NCBI GenBank assembly: GCA_963714995.1
Contig: CAVQQP010000016.1
Span: forward strand, 1 to 41,664
Direction: 5' to 3'
Length of the DNA: 41,664 nucleotides
From: Prado023 sp963714995
Lineage (GTDB): Bacteria; Actinomycetota; Actinomycetes; S36-B12; CAIYMF01
Part shown: positions 8,517-16,836 of the stretch, in pieces
Layout of the letters: every line of letters begins with the position of its first letter
How positions within the stretch are numbered: position 1 is the first letter of the stretch
Made by a program: the position numbers and the translations under genes
Notes under the pieces: generated by a model
The model's database searches: none
What the model saw: the letters and a program-made list of their open reading frames with translations, nothing else
Told to the model about the DNA's origin: nothing

Positions 8517-8883
8517 TACTACTCCGTTCCGGGCCCGTGGCCCACGGCGTGGATCTCGTACTGGCGGCAGTTGTCTCGACCTTCCCGCAGCGGCGGACCC
8601 GGGGCGGTATGGGCCCTTGATCGGATTCGTCTGCGGTGCTCGTCACGCTACTCACCGTGAAGGCCGATGTTATCCAATGAACATATGAAAGTCTACTAGT
8701 CCGAAACTACCAACCCTCACGGTGTGTGCAGCTGTGTGGTGCACGACTTGCACGTAAGGGATACCCGCAGTGTCCGAGAAGTCCCCGAAGGGTCACACTA
8801 CGTCACCGGTAGTCCGGGGGTGGGCCGGGGGCCCTTCGTCGGCCCTTGCTGTGACGCAAGGTGATCGGAGTACCCTCGTGAGC
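8517..8883. other. Divergent intergenic region between whiB-like and DUF3039 genes
   Basis: This 367-nt gap holds no supported gene. Its centre (about 8655-8735) is markedly AT-richer than the rest of the window, as expected for promoters. For the DUF3039 gene, TACCCT at 8871-8876 lies 7 nt before the ATG at 8884, with a weak TTGCTG at 8846-8851. No clear conserved riboswitch or operator was recognised. Confidence 0.5.
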
Positions 8884-9159
8884 ATGCCCGAGAAACTCGA
8901 TCCCCTGGAGTCCCCCGACCTGTCCGGCGGAACCGCGCTGATGGAGCGGACCGAGAATGCCGATGGCACAGGCGATCACGATCGCTTCGCCCACTACGTG
9001 CGCAAGGATCGGATCGTCGAGAGCGCGGTCATGGGCACCCCGGTGGTCGCACTGTGCGGCAAGGTGTGGGTGCCCGGCCGCGACCCCTCCAAGTTCCCGG
9101 TGTGCCCGGACTGCCTGAAGGTCTACAACGGCCTCCCCGCCGGCGGCGACGACCAGTAG
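8884..9159 (+). CDS. DUF3039 zinc-ribbon-like protein
   Basis: A 91-residue actinobacterial protein. The conserved block reads DRFAHYVRKDRIVESAV, then ALCGKVWVPGRDPSKF and a C-terminal PVCPDC. One upstream cysteine plus CxxC suggests a partial or shared metal site. The family is widespread and conserved in actinobacteria, but I know of no assigned function. The ATG at 8884 is chosen because a TACCCT hexamer lies 7 nt upstream (leaderless start). A GTG at 8878, with GGAG 7 nt before it, would add two residues and is a real alternative. The gene stands alone between two promoters. Confidence 0.85.
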   Translation: MPEKLDPLESPDLSGGTALMERTENADGTGDHDRFAHYVRKDRIVESAVMGTPVVALCGKVWVPGRDPSKFPVCPDCLKVYNGLPAGGDDQ

Positions 9160-9312
9160 GCCTCCCGATGTGCCCGGCCACTAACGACGGATCATCCATC
9201 GGATAAGTCGCGGGGAATCGGCTGGATGTGCCGGTCGGGGCGTGCTCCCGCGTGGCATCATCTGGCTGGGTGAGGAGCCGACGGGGGCCGGGGCGGACGC
9301 AGGAGGTGCGGG

Positions 9313-10857
9313 GTGGATGCTGACGCTGGCCCTGTGCCCACCAGCTCCACCGTGGCCCGTCCTGTCCTGCTCGTCGCAGTCGTGCTGACGTTGCTCGCGG
9401 GCCTGCTGACCCCGGCCAGTCCGGCAGCAGCGGTCGATCCCACCCCGACTCCGCTGGTCACCGGGTGGCTGCCCAGCTGGGCGACTGACACCGCCCTGGC
9501 GGGTGTCGAGGCCAACGCCGACCTCATCGGTGAGGCGTCGCCCTTCTGGTACACCGCCAAGGCATCGGGCAGCGCCGTGAGCGTCACGACGGCCGTGGGC
9601 CCCGACGTGATCGCCAGGGTCATGGCCAGCCTGCGCGCACGGGGCATCGCCGTGCTGCCCTCCGTCGCCGACGGGTCCGCGGCCAGGGCCATGGCTGCGG
9701 TGCTCAAGGACCCGGCGGCCCGGGCGACCCACGTCAACCAGCTCGTGGAGCTGGTCGTGGCCAACGGCTACGACGGGATCGAGCTGGACTACGAGAAGTT
9801 CGCGTTCTCGGACGGCACCTCGACATGGACCGCGACCCGGCCGGCGTGGGTCGCATTCGTCACCGAGCTGGGCGCGGCCCTGCACGGTGCCGGCAAGCAG
9901 CTGGCGCTGGCGGTTCCGCCGATGTACGACGGCACCTACACCTCGAGCAGCGGGTACTGGGTCTACGACTACGCCGCCATCGCGCCGGCGGTCGACTCCC
10001 TGCGCATCATGACCTACGACTTCTCCGTCTCCCGGCCGGGCCCGATCTCCCCGCTCTCCTTCATCCGGCGGACCCTGGCCTACGCAGTCACCGCCTTCCC
10101 CGCCGCCCGGATCCGGATGGGCCTGCCGGCCTACGGGCGGCTCTGGACGGCACGGCGGGCCGATGGGTCCCCGTCGATCACGGGGACGTGCCCGGTCGAC
10201 CCCGCAGTGCCCGGCACCACGAGCTTCACGACCGCCACGGCGATGACGTACCTGACGTCCGTGGCCGGTGCCGTGCCGACGTTGCGCTACGACGATGCCT
10301 CCGCGGAGATGGTCGCCACCTTCGCCAAGGAGTACGCAGGTCTCGACGCGAACGGGGTGGCCACGTCGTGCGTGGTCGACCATGAGGCCTGGTGGGTCGA
10401 CGCCCGGGGGGTGGCAGCGCGGATGCCCCTGGTCACGGAGTACGGCCTTGCTGGCGTCGCTGCCTGGCACCTCGGCGGCGTGGACCCGGACTCGTGGGCT
10501 GCCATGCGGGCGTTCGCGGCCGGGATGCCGTTCGTCACACCGCCGCCGATCACGGCCCCAGCCGCCGCGACCCTCATCCAGGTGCGGCCGTCGACGCTGA
10601 AGCCCAAGAAGGGGAAGAAGGTCACGGTCCGGGTGCAGGTCTCCCCGTCCAAGAAGTCGGTGACCGTGCGCCGGCAGATGCTGGTCAAGGGCACGTGGAA
10701 GACGATGTCCACGAAGCGGACCACGTCGAAGGGCCGGGTCACCTTCAGCTTCACCTGGCCGAAGGCGAAGACCTCGCGGACCTACCGGATCACGACGAAG
10801 AAGAAGGGCGCCCTGCCCGCCGGACGGTCCGAGACGTTCGTCCTGCGCACGCGCTGA
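9313..10857 (+). CDS. Secreted GH18-family glycosidase-like protein with Lys-rich C-terminal domain
   Basis: 514 residues. Residues about 1-40 form a signal peptide (VLLVAVVLTLLAGLL, then PASPAAA). The catalytic domain is GH18-like (YaaH/chitinase fold): DGIELDYE at about 154-161 supplies the DxxDxDxE-type active site, with strand motifs LRIMTYDF and GLAGVAAWHLGG. Such proteins cut N-acetylglucosamine polymers, often peptidoglycan. After a Pro/Ala linker, the last 100 residues are very Lys/Thr/Arg-rich (for example LKPKKGKKVTVRVQVSP) and read like an Ig-like beta-sandwich with a strong positive charge, possibly for wall polymer binding. GTG start with AGGAGG 6 nt upstream. The fold is confident; the substrate is inferred. 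Confidence 0.82.
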   Translation: MDADAGPVPTSSTVARPVLLVAVVLTLLAGLLTPASPAAAVDPTPTPLVTGWLPSWATDTALAGVEANADLIGEASPFWYTAKASGSAVSVTTAVGPDVIARVMASLRARGIAVLPSVADGSAARAMAAVLKDPAARATHVNQLVELVVANGYDGIELDYEKFAFSDGTSTWTATRPAWVAFVTELGAALHGAGKQLALAVPPMYDGTYTSSSGYWVYDYAAIAPAVDSLRIMTYDFSVSRPGPISPLSFIRRTLAYAVTAFPAARIRMGLPAYGRLWTARRADGSPSITGTCPVDPAVPGTTSFTTATAMTYLTSVAGAVPTLRYDDASAEMVATFAKEYAGLDANGVATSCVVDHEAWWVDARGVAARMPLVTEYGLAGVAAWHLGGVDPDSWAAMRAFAAGMPFVTPPPITAPAAATLIQVRPSTLKPKKGKKVTVRVQVSPSKKSVTVRRQMLVKGTWKTMSTKRTTSKGRVTFSFTWPKAKTSRTYRITTKKKGALPAGRSETFVLRTR

Positions 10858-10888
10858 ACGCCCGCGCCGAACGCTCGCGCCGCGCCCT

Positions 10889-10930
10889 GTGCTGACGATT
10901 CCGACGATCTGATGGTCGGCATCGCAGCAC
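10889..10930. terminator. Bidirectional terminator between convergent genes
   Basis: An imperfect 16-17-bp inverted repeat, GTGCTGACGATTCCGAC paired with GTCGGCATCGCAGCAC, lies between the GH18 gene and the minus-strand aminotransferase gene. Confidence 0.6.
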
Positions 10931-10952
10931 GGGCGAGTCGCTGGGGCGTCGA

Positions 10953-12664
10953 TCAGCGGAGGCTGGCCGCCGGGAGGTCGAACCACTGCAGGTGACCCAG
11001 CTCGTCGGGCAGCTCGGCCTCCGGGCCGTGCACTCGGGCCACGGCCTGGGCCAGCAGGGCCCGGGCGGTCGGCCAGGTGCTCGACCAGCGCCCCCTCGTC
11101 CGCACGATCGTCGTGGCGCGGGCAGGTGAGCTCCCCGGAGGCGTCGTAGTGCACGTCCGCGAGTCGCAGGGGCGGCTCGACCGGCCCGGCGCGGTGCTTC
11201 CACAGGCCGGTTGCGATGTCGAATCGGTAGTCCTCGAGCAGTGCCCACCCGTGGCGCGCGATCAGGTCGACGGCCTCGACGAGGTAGGTGAAGACCTCCT
11301 CGGAGATGAAGTAGTTGAAGTTGACGCGCACCCACCCGGGCTTGATCCCCTCGCAGCCCACCGAGATCTGCTCCTCGAACTCCGCGGAGCGGTCCAGGGA
11401 GATCCCCAGCAGCCGATGCCCGTACGGGCCGGCGCAGGAGCAGCCCCCGCGCGCCTGGATGCCGAACACGTCGTTGAGCATCGCGACGATCGCGTTGTGG
11501 TGCAGGTAGCGCCCGCTGGGTCCCCGCACGGTGAACGACACGATGGACAGCCGATCGGCCTCGGCGTTGCCCAGCACCCCGATCGCAGGGATTGGCGGAC
11601 CATGCGGCGACGGCGCGGTGGACGAGGTCCTCCTCGTGGGCCCGGATCACGTCCGTGCCCACGGCGCGCTTGAGGTCGAAGACCAGGCCGGCGCGGATCG
11701 ACTCGATGATCGCGGGCGTCCCGCCCTCCTCCCGGTGCTCGGGGTCGGTGAGGTACGTGTGCTCGGTCGGGCTCACGTAGGCCACGGTGCCCCCGCCCAC
11801 GACATCGGGCACCCGGTTGGCCAGCAGCTCCCGGCGCACGATCAGCAGGCCCGGCGTGCCCGGGCCGCCGATGAACTTGTGCGGCGAGAGGAACACGGCG
11901 TCCTTGGCCGCGGCCGGGTCGCCGCCGGGGTTCATGTCGATGTCGATGTAGGGCCCGCCGGCCGCGTAGTCCCAGAACGCCAGCGCCCCGTGGGCGTGCA
12001 GCAGCCGGGTGATCCCCTCGGCGTCGGACAGGATCCCGGTCACGTTGGACGCAGCGCTGAAGCTGCCGATCTTCAGCGGGCGCGCGGCGTACCGCACGAG
12101 CTCTGCGGCCAGGTGGTCGGCGTCGATGTGCCCGTCCGGGCTCTCCGGGATCATCACGACGTCGGCGATGGACTCCCGCCACGGCAGCTCGTTGCTGTGG
12201 TGCTCGAAGGGGCCGATGAACACCACCGGACGCTCCGACTCGGGGATCTGCGCGCTGAACCCGTACCGGTCGTCGAGGTCGGCGGGGATGCGCAGGTTGA
12301 GGATCCCGATGAGCTTGTTGATCGCCCCGGTCGTGCCCGAGCCGGCGAAGATCACGGCCGTGGACTCATCGCCGTGCACGCACTCGCGGATGATCCGCCG
12401 GGCGTCCTCGCGCAGTCGCGTGGTCTGCAGCCCGGTGCCGCTGGACTCGGTGTGCGTGTTGGCGTACCGGGGCAGCACCTCGGTGCGGATGAAGTCCTCG
12501 ATGAAGTCCAGGGCCCGGCCGCTTGCGGTGTAGTCGGCGTACGTGACGCGGCGACGGCCGTACGGGCCGTCCATCACCTGGTCGTCGCCGATGACCCCGG
12601 AGCGGATCCGTGCCAGCAGGGCCGGCTCGGGCAGGCCGGGGGTGGCGGCGGGGATCTCGATCAT
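10953..12664 (-). pseudogene. Class V PLP aminotransferase (cysteine desulfurase-like), two frameshifts
   Basis: The intact reading would give about 569 residues of a large NifS-like class V aminotransferase. Landmarks in order are VTYADYTASGRAL, THTESSGTG, FEHHSNELPWRE, WDYAAGGPY and the PLP-lysine site FLSPHKFIGGPGTPG; the C-terminal domain has DRLSIVSFTVRG, GIQARGGCSCAGPYG and GWVRVNFNYF. The frame breaks twice on the minus strand: near 11588-11590 (SANP continues as IGVLGNAEADRL one frame over) and near 11070 (LVEHLA continues as TARALLAQAVARVHG). Removing one base at each site restores one continuous ORF ending at 10953. The ATG overlaps the DUF2017 stop (ATGA), so it is the last gene of murI-clpS-DUF2017. 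The breaks are probably sequence errors, since all motifs are preserved; true decay cannot be excluded. The substrate is unknown. Confidence 0.8.
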
Positions 12665-13224
12665 CCGCGGATGCCCTTCTGCAGCGCCTGGACCAGGCGG
12701 TCCTGGTGGTAGGTCAGCCAGTCGTAGACCATGTACATCGCCCGCCGTGGGTCGTCGTCCTGCAGGGCGAGGAACTCCTCGGCGCTGTCCTCGGTGATCT
12801 CCAGGCGGGTCCCGAGGGTCAGGCGCAGGTCGTTGAGGGCGCCGAGCCACGCCAGGCACTCCGCCTCCGACAGCCGCGTCGGATCCGGGCGGTGCAGGGA
12901 CTCCGCCGCCGTCGTGAGGTTCGCCAGCTTCGTGGCCCGCAGGTCCCGCTGGGTGAAGCGGCGGAACTCGGCGGCGTCGTCGGGGTCCTCGTAGGCGTCG
13001 GGGAACAGCCGGGCCAGCGCCGGGTCGTCGGGGCGCTCGGCGGTCGGATCGATCCCGACGAGCTCGGCCAGCGGGTCGACGGGCTCGTCAGCCTCGGGCT
13101 CGGCCAGCATGTCGGCCATCTGCGCGAGCAGGTCGCCCATCAGGCCGCGCTCGGGGTCGCCGAGATGCAGCCAGACGTGGCCGTGGCGGTTGCGCCGGAA
13201 CCCCGGCGGGTCGAGCAGGCCCAT
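12661..13224 (-). CDS. DUF2017 protein, partner of ClpS in gene order
   Basis: 187 residues from the ATG at 13224. It is acidic and helical, with FRRNRHGHVWLHL near the start and RRAMYMVYDWLTYHQDRLVQAL near the end, typical of DUF2017, which in actinobacteria almost always directly follows clpS. The function is unknown; conservation of the order suggests a link to the Clp/N-degron pathway, but that is inference. The start is chosen from the GAGGAG 4-5 nt upstream and the 8-nt gap from the clpS stop; an in-frame ATG at 13260 would overlap clpS. Its own stop overlaps the ATG of the aminotransferase gene. Confidence 0.85.
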   Translation of the reverse strand: MGLLDPPGFRRNRHGHVWLHLGDPERGLMGDLLAQMADMLAEPEADEPVDPLAELVGIDPTAERPDDPALARLFPDAYEDPDDAAEFRRFTQRDLRATKLANLTTAAESLHRPDPTRLSEAECLAWLGALNDLRLTLGTRLEITEDSAEEFLALQDDDPRRAMYMVYDWLTYHQDRLVQALQKGIRG

Positions 13225-13232
13225 CGTGCTCC

Positions 13233-13526
13233 TCAGTGGTCCCGCGACATGGTGGCCCACAGGCCGTAGCTGTGCATGGCGGTGACGTCGCGCTCCATCG
13301 CGTCCCGGCTGCCCGAGCTGACCAGCGCCCGGCCCTCCTGGTGCACGTCCAGCATGAGCGCCTCCGCCTTGGCCCGCGGGTACCCGAAGTACGTCATGAA
13401 CACGAAGGTCACGTACGACATCAGGTTCACCGGGTCGTTCCAGACGATCGTCACCCAGGGGGTGTCGACGTCGGCCTCCTCGGCGACCTCCACGTCCTCC
13501 ATGGGTGCGATGCTCACGTGCCCCAT
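13233..13526 (-). CDS. clpS: ATP-dependent Clp protease adaptor ClpS
   Basis: 97 residues. The ClpS core is clear: PWVTIVWNDPVNLMSYVTFVF, where the N-D-P/V-N segment forms the N-degron pocket, then an A-E-A-L-M-L-D-V-H-Q-E-G helix contacting Clp ATPase. ClpS delivers proteins with destabilising N-terminal residues to ClpC/ClpA-ClpP. The acidic N-terminal extension (EDVEVAEEADVD) is the usual flexible arm. It lies 34 nt after murI and 8 nt before DUF2017 on the same strand. An in-frame ATG eight residues in (MEDVEV) is an alternative start. Confidence 0.93.
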   Translation of the reverse strand: MGHVSIAPMEDVEVAEEADVDTPWVTIVWNDPVNLMSYVTFVFMTYFGYPRAKAEALMLDVHQEGRALVSSGSRDAMERDVTAMHSYGLWATMSRDH

Positions 13527-13560
13527 GGTCGCATCCCGGGGGTGGGATGCGCCAAGCCGT

Positions 13561-14412
13561 TCAGCCGGCGGTGACCCACTCCGGGGTCTGCTCGACCATG
13601 GTGACCTCCGGGCCGAGGAAGCGGCGGCCCAGCCGGGCGAACGGCAGGGGATCGCCGGTGGCCAGGAACCGGTGCACCGGCGCGGGTGAGTCCGCGGGGC
13701 GCCCGAGCTGGTGGGCGGCCAGGGTTCGATACACGTCCTTGGCGGTCTCCTCCGCCGAGGAGACCAGCGTGACGTCGTCGCCGCAGACGTAGGAGATGAC
13801 GCCGGTCAGCAGCGGGTAGTGGGTGCAGCCCAGGACGAGCGTGTCGATGCCCTCGTCGAGCAGGGGGTCGAGGTACTCGTGGGCCACGGCGATCACCTCG
13901 TCGCCGGTGACCACGCCGGACTCCACGAAGTCCACGAACCGCGGGCAGGCCTGCGACCGGATCGTCAGGTGCGGGGCGGCGGCGAAGGCGTCCTCGTAGG
14001 CGCCGCTGGTGACCGTGGCGACGGTCCCGATCACGCCGATCCTCCCGTCGCGGGTGGCGCGCACCGAGCGGCGCACGGCCGGCTTGATGACCTCCACGAC
14101 CGGCACCGGGTAGCGCTCCCGGGCGTCGCGCAGGACGGCGGCCGACGCGGAGTTGCACGCGATGACCAGGGCCTTGACCCCGGAGTTGACCAGGTGGTCC
14201 ATCACATCGAGGGCGAACGCCCGGACCTCGGCGATCGGGCGGGGGCCGTAGGGACCGCGGGCGGTGTCCCCGACATAGAGGATCGCCTCGTCGGGCAGCT
14301 GGTCGATGACCGAGCGGGCGACGGTGAGCCCGCCCACCCCGCTGTCGAAGATGCCGATGGGGGCGTCGGGGTTGCCCACGCCCGGGCCGGCGATGGACGG
14401 TGTGAGCGACAT
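13561..14412 (-). CDS. murI: Glutamate racemase
   Basis: 283 residues; it interconverts L- and D-glutamate for peptidoglycan. Both catalytic cysteines are present, in IACNSAS and LGCTHYPLL, together with the family opening PIGIFDSGVGGLT and YVGDTARGPYG. The ATG at 14412 is preferred because GGGGAG lies 10 nt upstream; an ATG at 14421 would leave 1 nt to the same site. murI is divergent from the MBL-fold/rph/rdgB run and precedes clpS-DUF2017. In Mycobacterium tuberculosis the same genes (Rv1331-Rv1332 and Rv1338-Rv1341) are neighbours, with murI co-directional with rph, so the orientation differs here. Confidence 0.95.
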   Translation of the reverse strand: MSLTPSIAGPGVGNPDAPIGIFDSGVGGLTVARSVIDQLPDEAILYVGDTARGPYGPRPIAEVRAFALDVMDHLVNSGVKALVIACNSASAAVLRDARERYPVPVVEVIKPAVRRSVRATRDGRIGVIGTVATVTSGAYEDAFAAAPHLTIRSQACPRFVDFVESGVVTGDEVIAVAHEYLDPLLDEGIDTLVLGCTHYPLLTGVISYVCGDDVTLVSSAEETAKDVYRTLAAHQLGRPADSPAPVHRFLATGDPLPFARLGRRFLGPEVTMVEQTPEWVTAG

Positions 14413-14511
14413 GACGCCCATTCTCCCCACCAGGCTCTGGGCCCGGTGGTTGCCGATGGCTAGGGTTGCCCGCGTGTCGGGGCAGTTCGGGCCCCACAGG
14501 GCGGAGGGCGC

Positions 14512-15268
14512 GTGCGGCTCACAGTGATCGGGTGCGCGGGGTCGTTCCCGAACCCTGGGTCGGCGGCCTCGTGCTACCTCGTCGAGCACGAGGGGACCGC
14601 GATCGTGCTCGACCTGGGTCCCGGCTCGCTCGGCCCTCTGGCCGCGGCCACCGACATCCGCACGCTGGACGCCGTCCTGCTGTCGCACCTGCACGCCGAC
14701 CACTGCCTGGATCTCGCCGGGATGTACGTGGCCCGCAAGTACCACCCCGAGGGCCCGCCGCCTCCCTTGGCCGTGCACGGCCCGCGCGGCACGGGGCGAC
14801 GGATCGCCGATGCCTACCGCACGTCACCGGGGGAGCCCGTCGAGGGCCTGGAGCGGATCTACCGGTTCGTGGACCACGCCCCGGACCCGATCGCGATCGG
14901 GCCGTTCACGATCACGGTGGCCAGGGTCGCGCACCCGGTGCCGGCGTACGCGATCCGGGTGGAGGCGGGTGGGGCGTCGCTGGTCTACAGCGGGGACACC
15001 GGTCCGACGCCGGCCCTGGTCGAGCTCACCCGCGGCGCGGACCTGGCCCTGTTCGAGGCCTCGTGCCTGTCGGACGTGGAGAATCCCGAAGGACCTGCAC
15101 ATGACCGGGGTCCAGGCCGGGGAGCACGCCACGGCGGCGGGAGCTGGACGCCTGGTCCTGACGCACCTCGTGTCATGGAACGATCCGAGGGCGACGCTGG
15201 CCGAGGGGCGCAGTGCGTTCGATGGGGAGGTGGCCCTGGCCGCCCCCGGGATGGTGGTGGAGCTGTGA
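14512..15268 (+). pseudogene. MBL-fold phosphodiesterase-like (Rv1339 family), one frameshift
   Basis: A metallo-beta-lactamase-fold protein, about 251 residues when repaired. It begins (M)RLTVIGCAGSFPNPGS and has the zinc motif SHLHADHCLDL near residue 60 and VYSGDTGPTPALVELTRGAD later. The best match is the Rv1339-like family; Rv1339 has been reported as a cyclic-AMP phosphodiesterase. After CLSDVENP the frame breaks at the GAAGGAC near 15089-15091. Dropping one A gives ENPEDLHMTGVQ, then AGEHATAAGAGRLVLTHL, ending at 15268 with a GTGA overlap into rph. Without the repair the ORF runs straight into rph as a false fusion. The start is GTG with GGAGGG at 14503-14508. Confidence 0.82.
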
Positions 15269-16008
15269 CCCGATCTGATGGCCGCGCGCCCGACGCGCTG
15301 CGCGAGGTGACCTTCCAGCGGGGCTGGCTGGACCACGCCGAGGGTTCGTGCCTGGTGTCCTTCGGCGCCACGCGCGTGCTGTGCGCCGCGTCCTTCACCG
15401 CGGGCGTGCCGCGCTGGAAGAAGGGGTCCGGGTCGGGCTGGGTCACCGCGGAGTACGCGATGCTGCCGCGCTCGACGAACACCCGCTCCGACCGGGAGTC
15501 GGTCAAGGGCCGGATCGGTGGCCGCACCCACGAGATCTCCCGACTGGTCGGTCGCTCCATGCGGGCGATCATCGACGTGACGGCGCTGGGCGAGAACACG
15601 ATCGTCATCGACTGCGACGTCCTGCAGGCCGACGGCGGCACCCGGACCGCCGCCATCACCGGGGCCTACGTGGCACTGGCCGACGCCGTCGAATGGGCCC
15701 GCGGGAAGGGCCTGGTCGCCGCGGGGGCCTCGCCGCTGGTGGACTCGGTGGCGGCCGTGAGCGTCGGGATCGTCGACGGGCAGCCCTGCCTGGACCTGCA
15801 CTACGACGACGACGTGCGCGCCGAGACCGACATGAACGTCGTGATGACCGGGACGGGACGTTTCGTCGAGGTCCAGGGGACCGCCGAGCGTGAGCCGTTC
15901 GACCGCGCCGAGCTCGACCGCCTGCTCGACCTCGCCGCGGCCGGCTGCCTGCACCTGACCGAGCTGCAGGTCGCGGCCCTCGGCGGCGCGCCCGGGGGGC
16001 GGTCGTGA
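15265..16008 (+). CDS. rph: Ribonuclease PH
   Basis: 247 residues. Motifs SFGATRVLCAASF, RIGGRTHEISRLVGRSMRA, VIDCDVLQADGGTRTAAITGA and ADTMNVV-like ETDMNVVMTGTGRFVEVQGTAE are diagnostic. It is the phosphate-dependent 3'-5' exonuclease that trims tRNA 3' ends; a hexameric ring is normal for the family. The GTG at 15265 overlaps the stop of the upstream gene (GTGA), and its own stop overlaps the GTG of rdgB. Because the upstream frame break makes the two genes appear as one 498-codon ORF, the true start must be set from this overlap and the family N-terminus. Confidence 0.95.
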   Translation: MTRSDGRAPDALREVTFQRGWLDHAEGSCLVSFGATRVLCAASFTAGVPRWKKGSGSGWVTAEYAMLPRSTNTRSDRESVKGRIGGRTHEISRLVGRSMRAIIDVTALGENTIVIDCDVLQADGGTRTAAITGAYVALADAVEWARGKGLVAAGASPLVDSVAAVSVGIVDGQPCLDLHYDDDVRAETDMNVVMTGTGRFVEVQGTAEREPFDRAELDRLLDLAAAGCLHLTELQVAALGGAPGGRS

Positions 16009-16640
16009 CCCGTCGGGTCGTGCTGGCCACGCGCAACGCCGGCAAGATCGCCGAGCTCCGACGCATCCTCGACGCGGCCGGGCTCGACGTGGAGCTCGTG
16101 GGTGCCGAGGCGTTCGCCGCCCTGCCGGACGTCGCCGAGACCGGGACCACCTTCGCGGCCAATGCCCTGATCAAGGCCCGCGCCGTGGCCGCCTACACCG
16201 GGCTGCCGTCGATCGCCGATGACTCCGGGCTCTGCGTCGACGCGCTCAACGGGCTGCCCGGCATCCTGTCGGCCCGCTGGGCGGGCAGCCACGGCGACGA
16301 CGAGGCCAACCTGGACCTGGTGCTGGCGCAGCTGTCCGACACCCCCGACGAACGGCGCGGGGCGCACTTCTTCTGCTCCGCCGCGGTCGCGATGCCCCCC
16401 GGCCGCCACGGTGAGCCGGGGGAGTGCCGCGTCGTCGAGGGCCAGATCGACGGGTCGCTGCTGCGTGAGCGGCGCGGCACCGGCGGGTTCGGCTACGACC
16501 CGATCTTCCTGCCCTACGGCTCATCGCGGACGACCGCGGAGATGGACGCGGCCGAGAAGGACGCGATCAGCCACCGCGGCCAGGCCTTCCGGGCGCTGGC
16601 ACCGGTGCTCGCCGAGCTGCTGGCCGCGTCACGCGACTGA
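16005..16640 (+). CDS. rdgB: RdgB/HAM1 non-canonical purine NTP pyrophosphatase
   Basis: 211 residues. Opens RRVVLATRNAGKIAELR and has ETGTTFAANALIKARA, IADDSGLCVDALNGLPGILSARWAG, and GGFGYDPIFLPYG, all family signatures. It hydrolyses dITP and XTP to the monophosphate and pyrophosphate, keeping deaminated purines out of nucleic acids. It follows rph with a 4-nt GTGA overlap, the same pair as Rv1340-Rv1341 in mycobacteria. The C-terminal SHRGQAFRAL is normal. An imperfect hairpin follows at 16666-16682. Confidence 0.95.
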   Translation: MTRRVVLATRNAGKIAELRRILDAAGLDVELVGAEAFAALPDVAETGTTFAANALIKARAVAAYTGLPSIADDSGLCVDALNGLPGILSARWAGSHGDDEANLDLVLAQLSDTPDERRGAHFFCSAAVAMPPGRHGEPGECRVVEGQIDGSLLRERRGTGGFGYDPIFLPYGSSRTTAEMDAAEKDAISHRGQAFRALAPVLAELLAASRD

Positions 16641-16665
16641 GCCGCACCTCGCGCCCGCGCCCGCT

Positions 16666-16682
16666 CGGCTCGATCTGAGCCG
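16666..16682. terminator. Small hairpin between rdgB and tRNA-Leu
   Basis: A 6-bp stem CGGCTC / GAGCCG with loop GATCT directly abuts the tRNA-Leu 3' end and lies 26 nt after the rdgB stop. It could terminate both convergent units; no T-run is present. Confidence 0.4.
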
Positions 16683-16764
16683 TGCGGGTGGCGGGACTCG
16701 AACCCGCACGTCCGTGGACACAGGAACCTAAATCCTGCGCGTCTGCCAATTCCGCCACACCCGC
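16683..16764 (-). tRNA. tRNA-Leu (anticodon TAG)
   Basis: On the minus strand the acceptor GCGGGTG pairs with CACCCGC, with discriminator A. The D-arm reads GGAATTGGCAGAC, the anticodon stem CAGGA/TCCTG holds loop TTTAGGT (anticodon TAG), a long variable arm follows (class II tRNA), and the T-loop is GGGTTCGAGTCCC. CCA is not encoded. The length of 82 nt fits tRNA-Leu. It reads codon CUA and probably other CUN codons. Confidence 0.96.
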
Positions 16765-16836
16765 GTGCCCTCATTGTGGCAGCCCCGGGGGCTGCTCCCG
16801 GGAGGCCCGGGGACCCTCGGGTGGTTGGATGAGGCC

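Noticed and set aside
8517..8883. A riboswitch or small RNA in the whiB/DUF3039 gap
   Set aside because: No known riboswitch core or strong terminator-like structure could be recognised; only promoter-like features are supported.
14512..16008. MBL-fold/RNase PH fusion protein
   Set aside because: The join consists of out-of-frame sequence; removal of one base restores two genes with the normal GTGA overlap.
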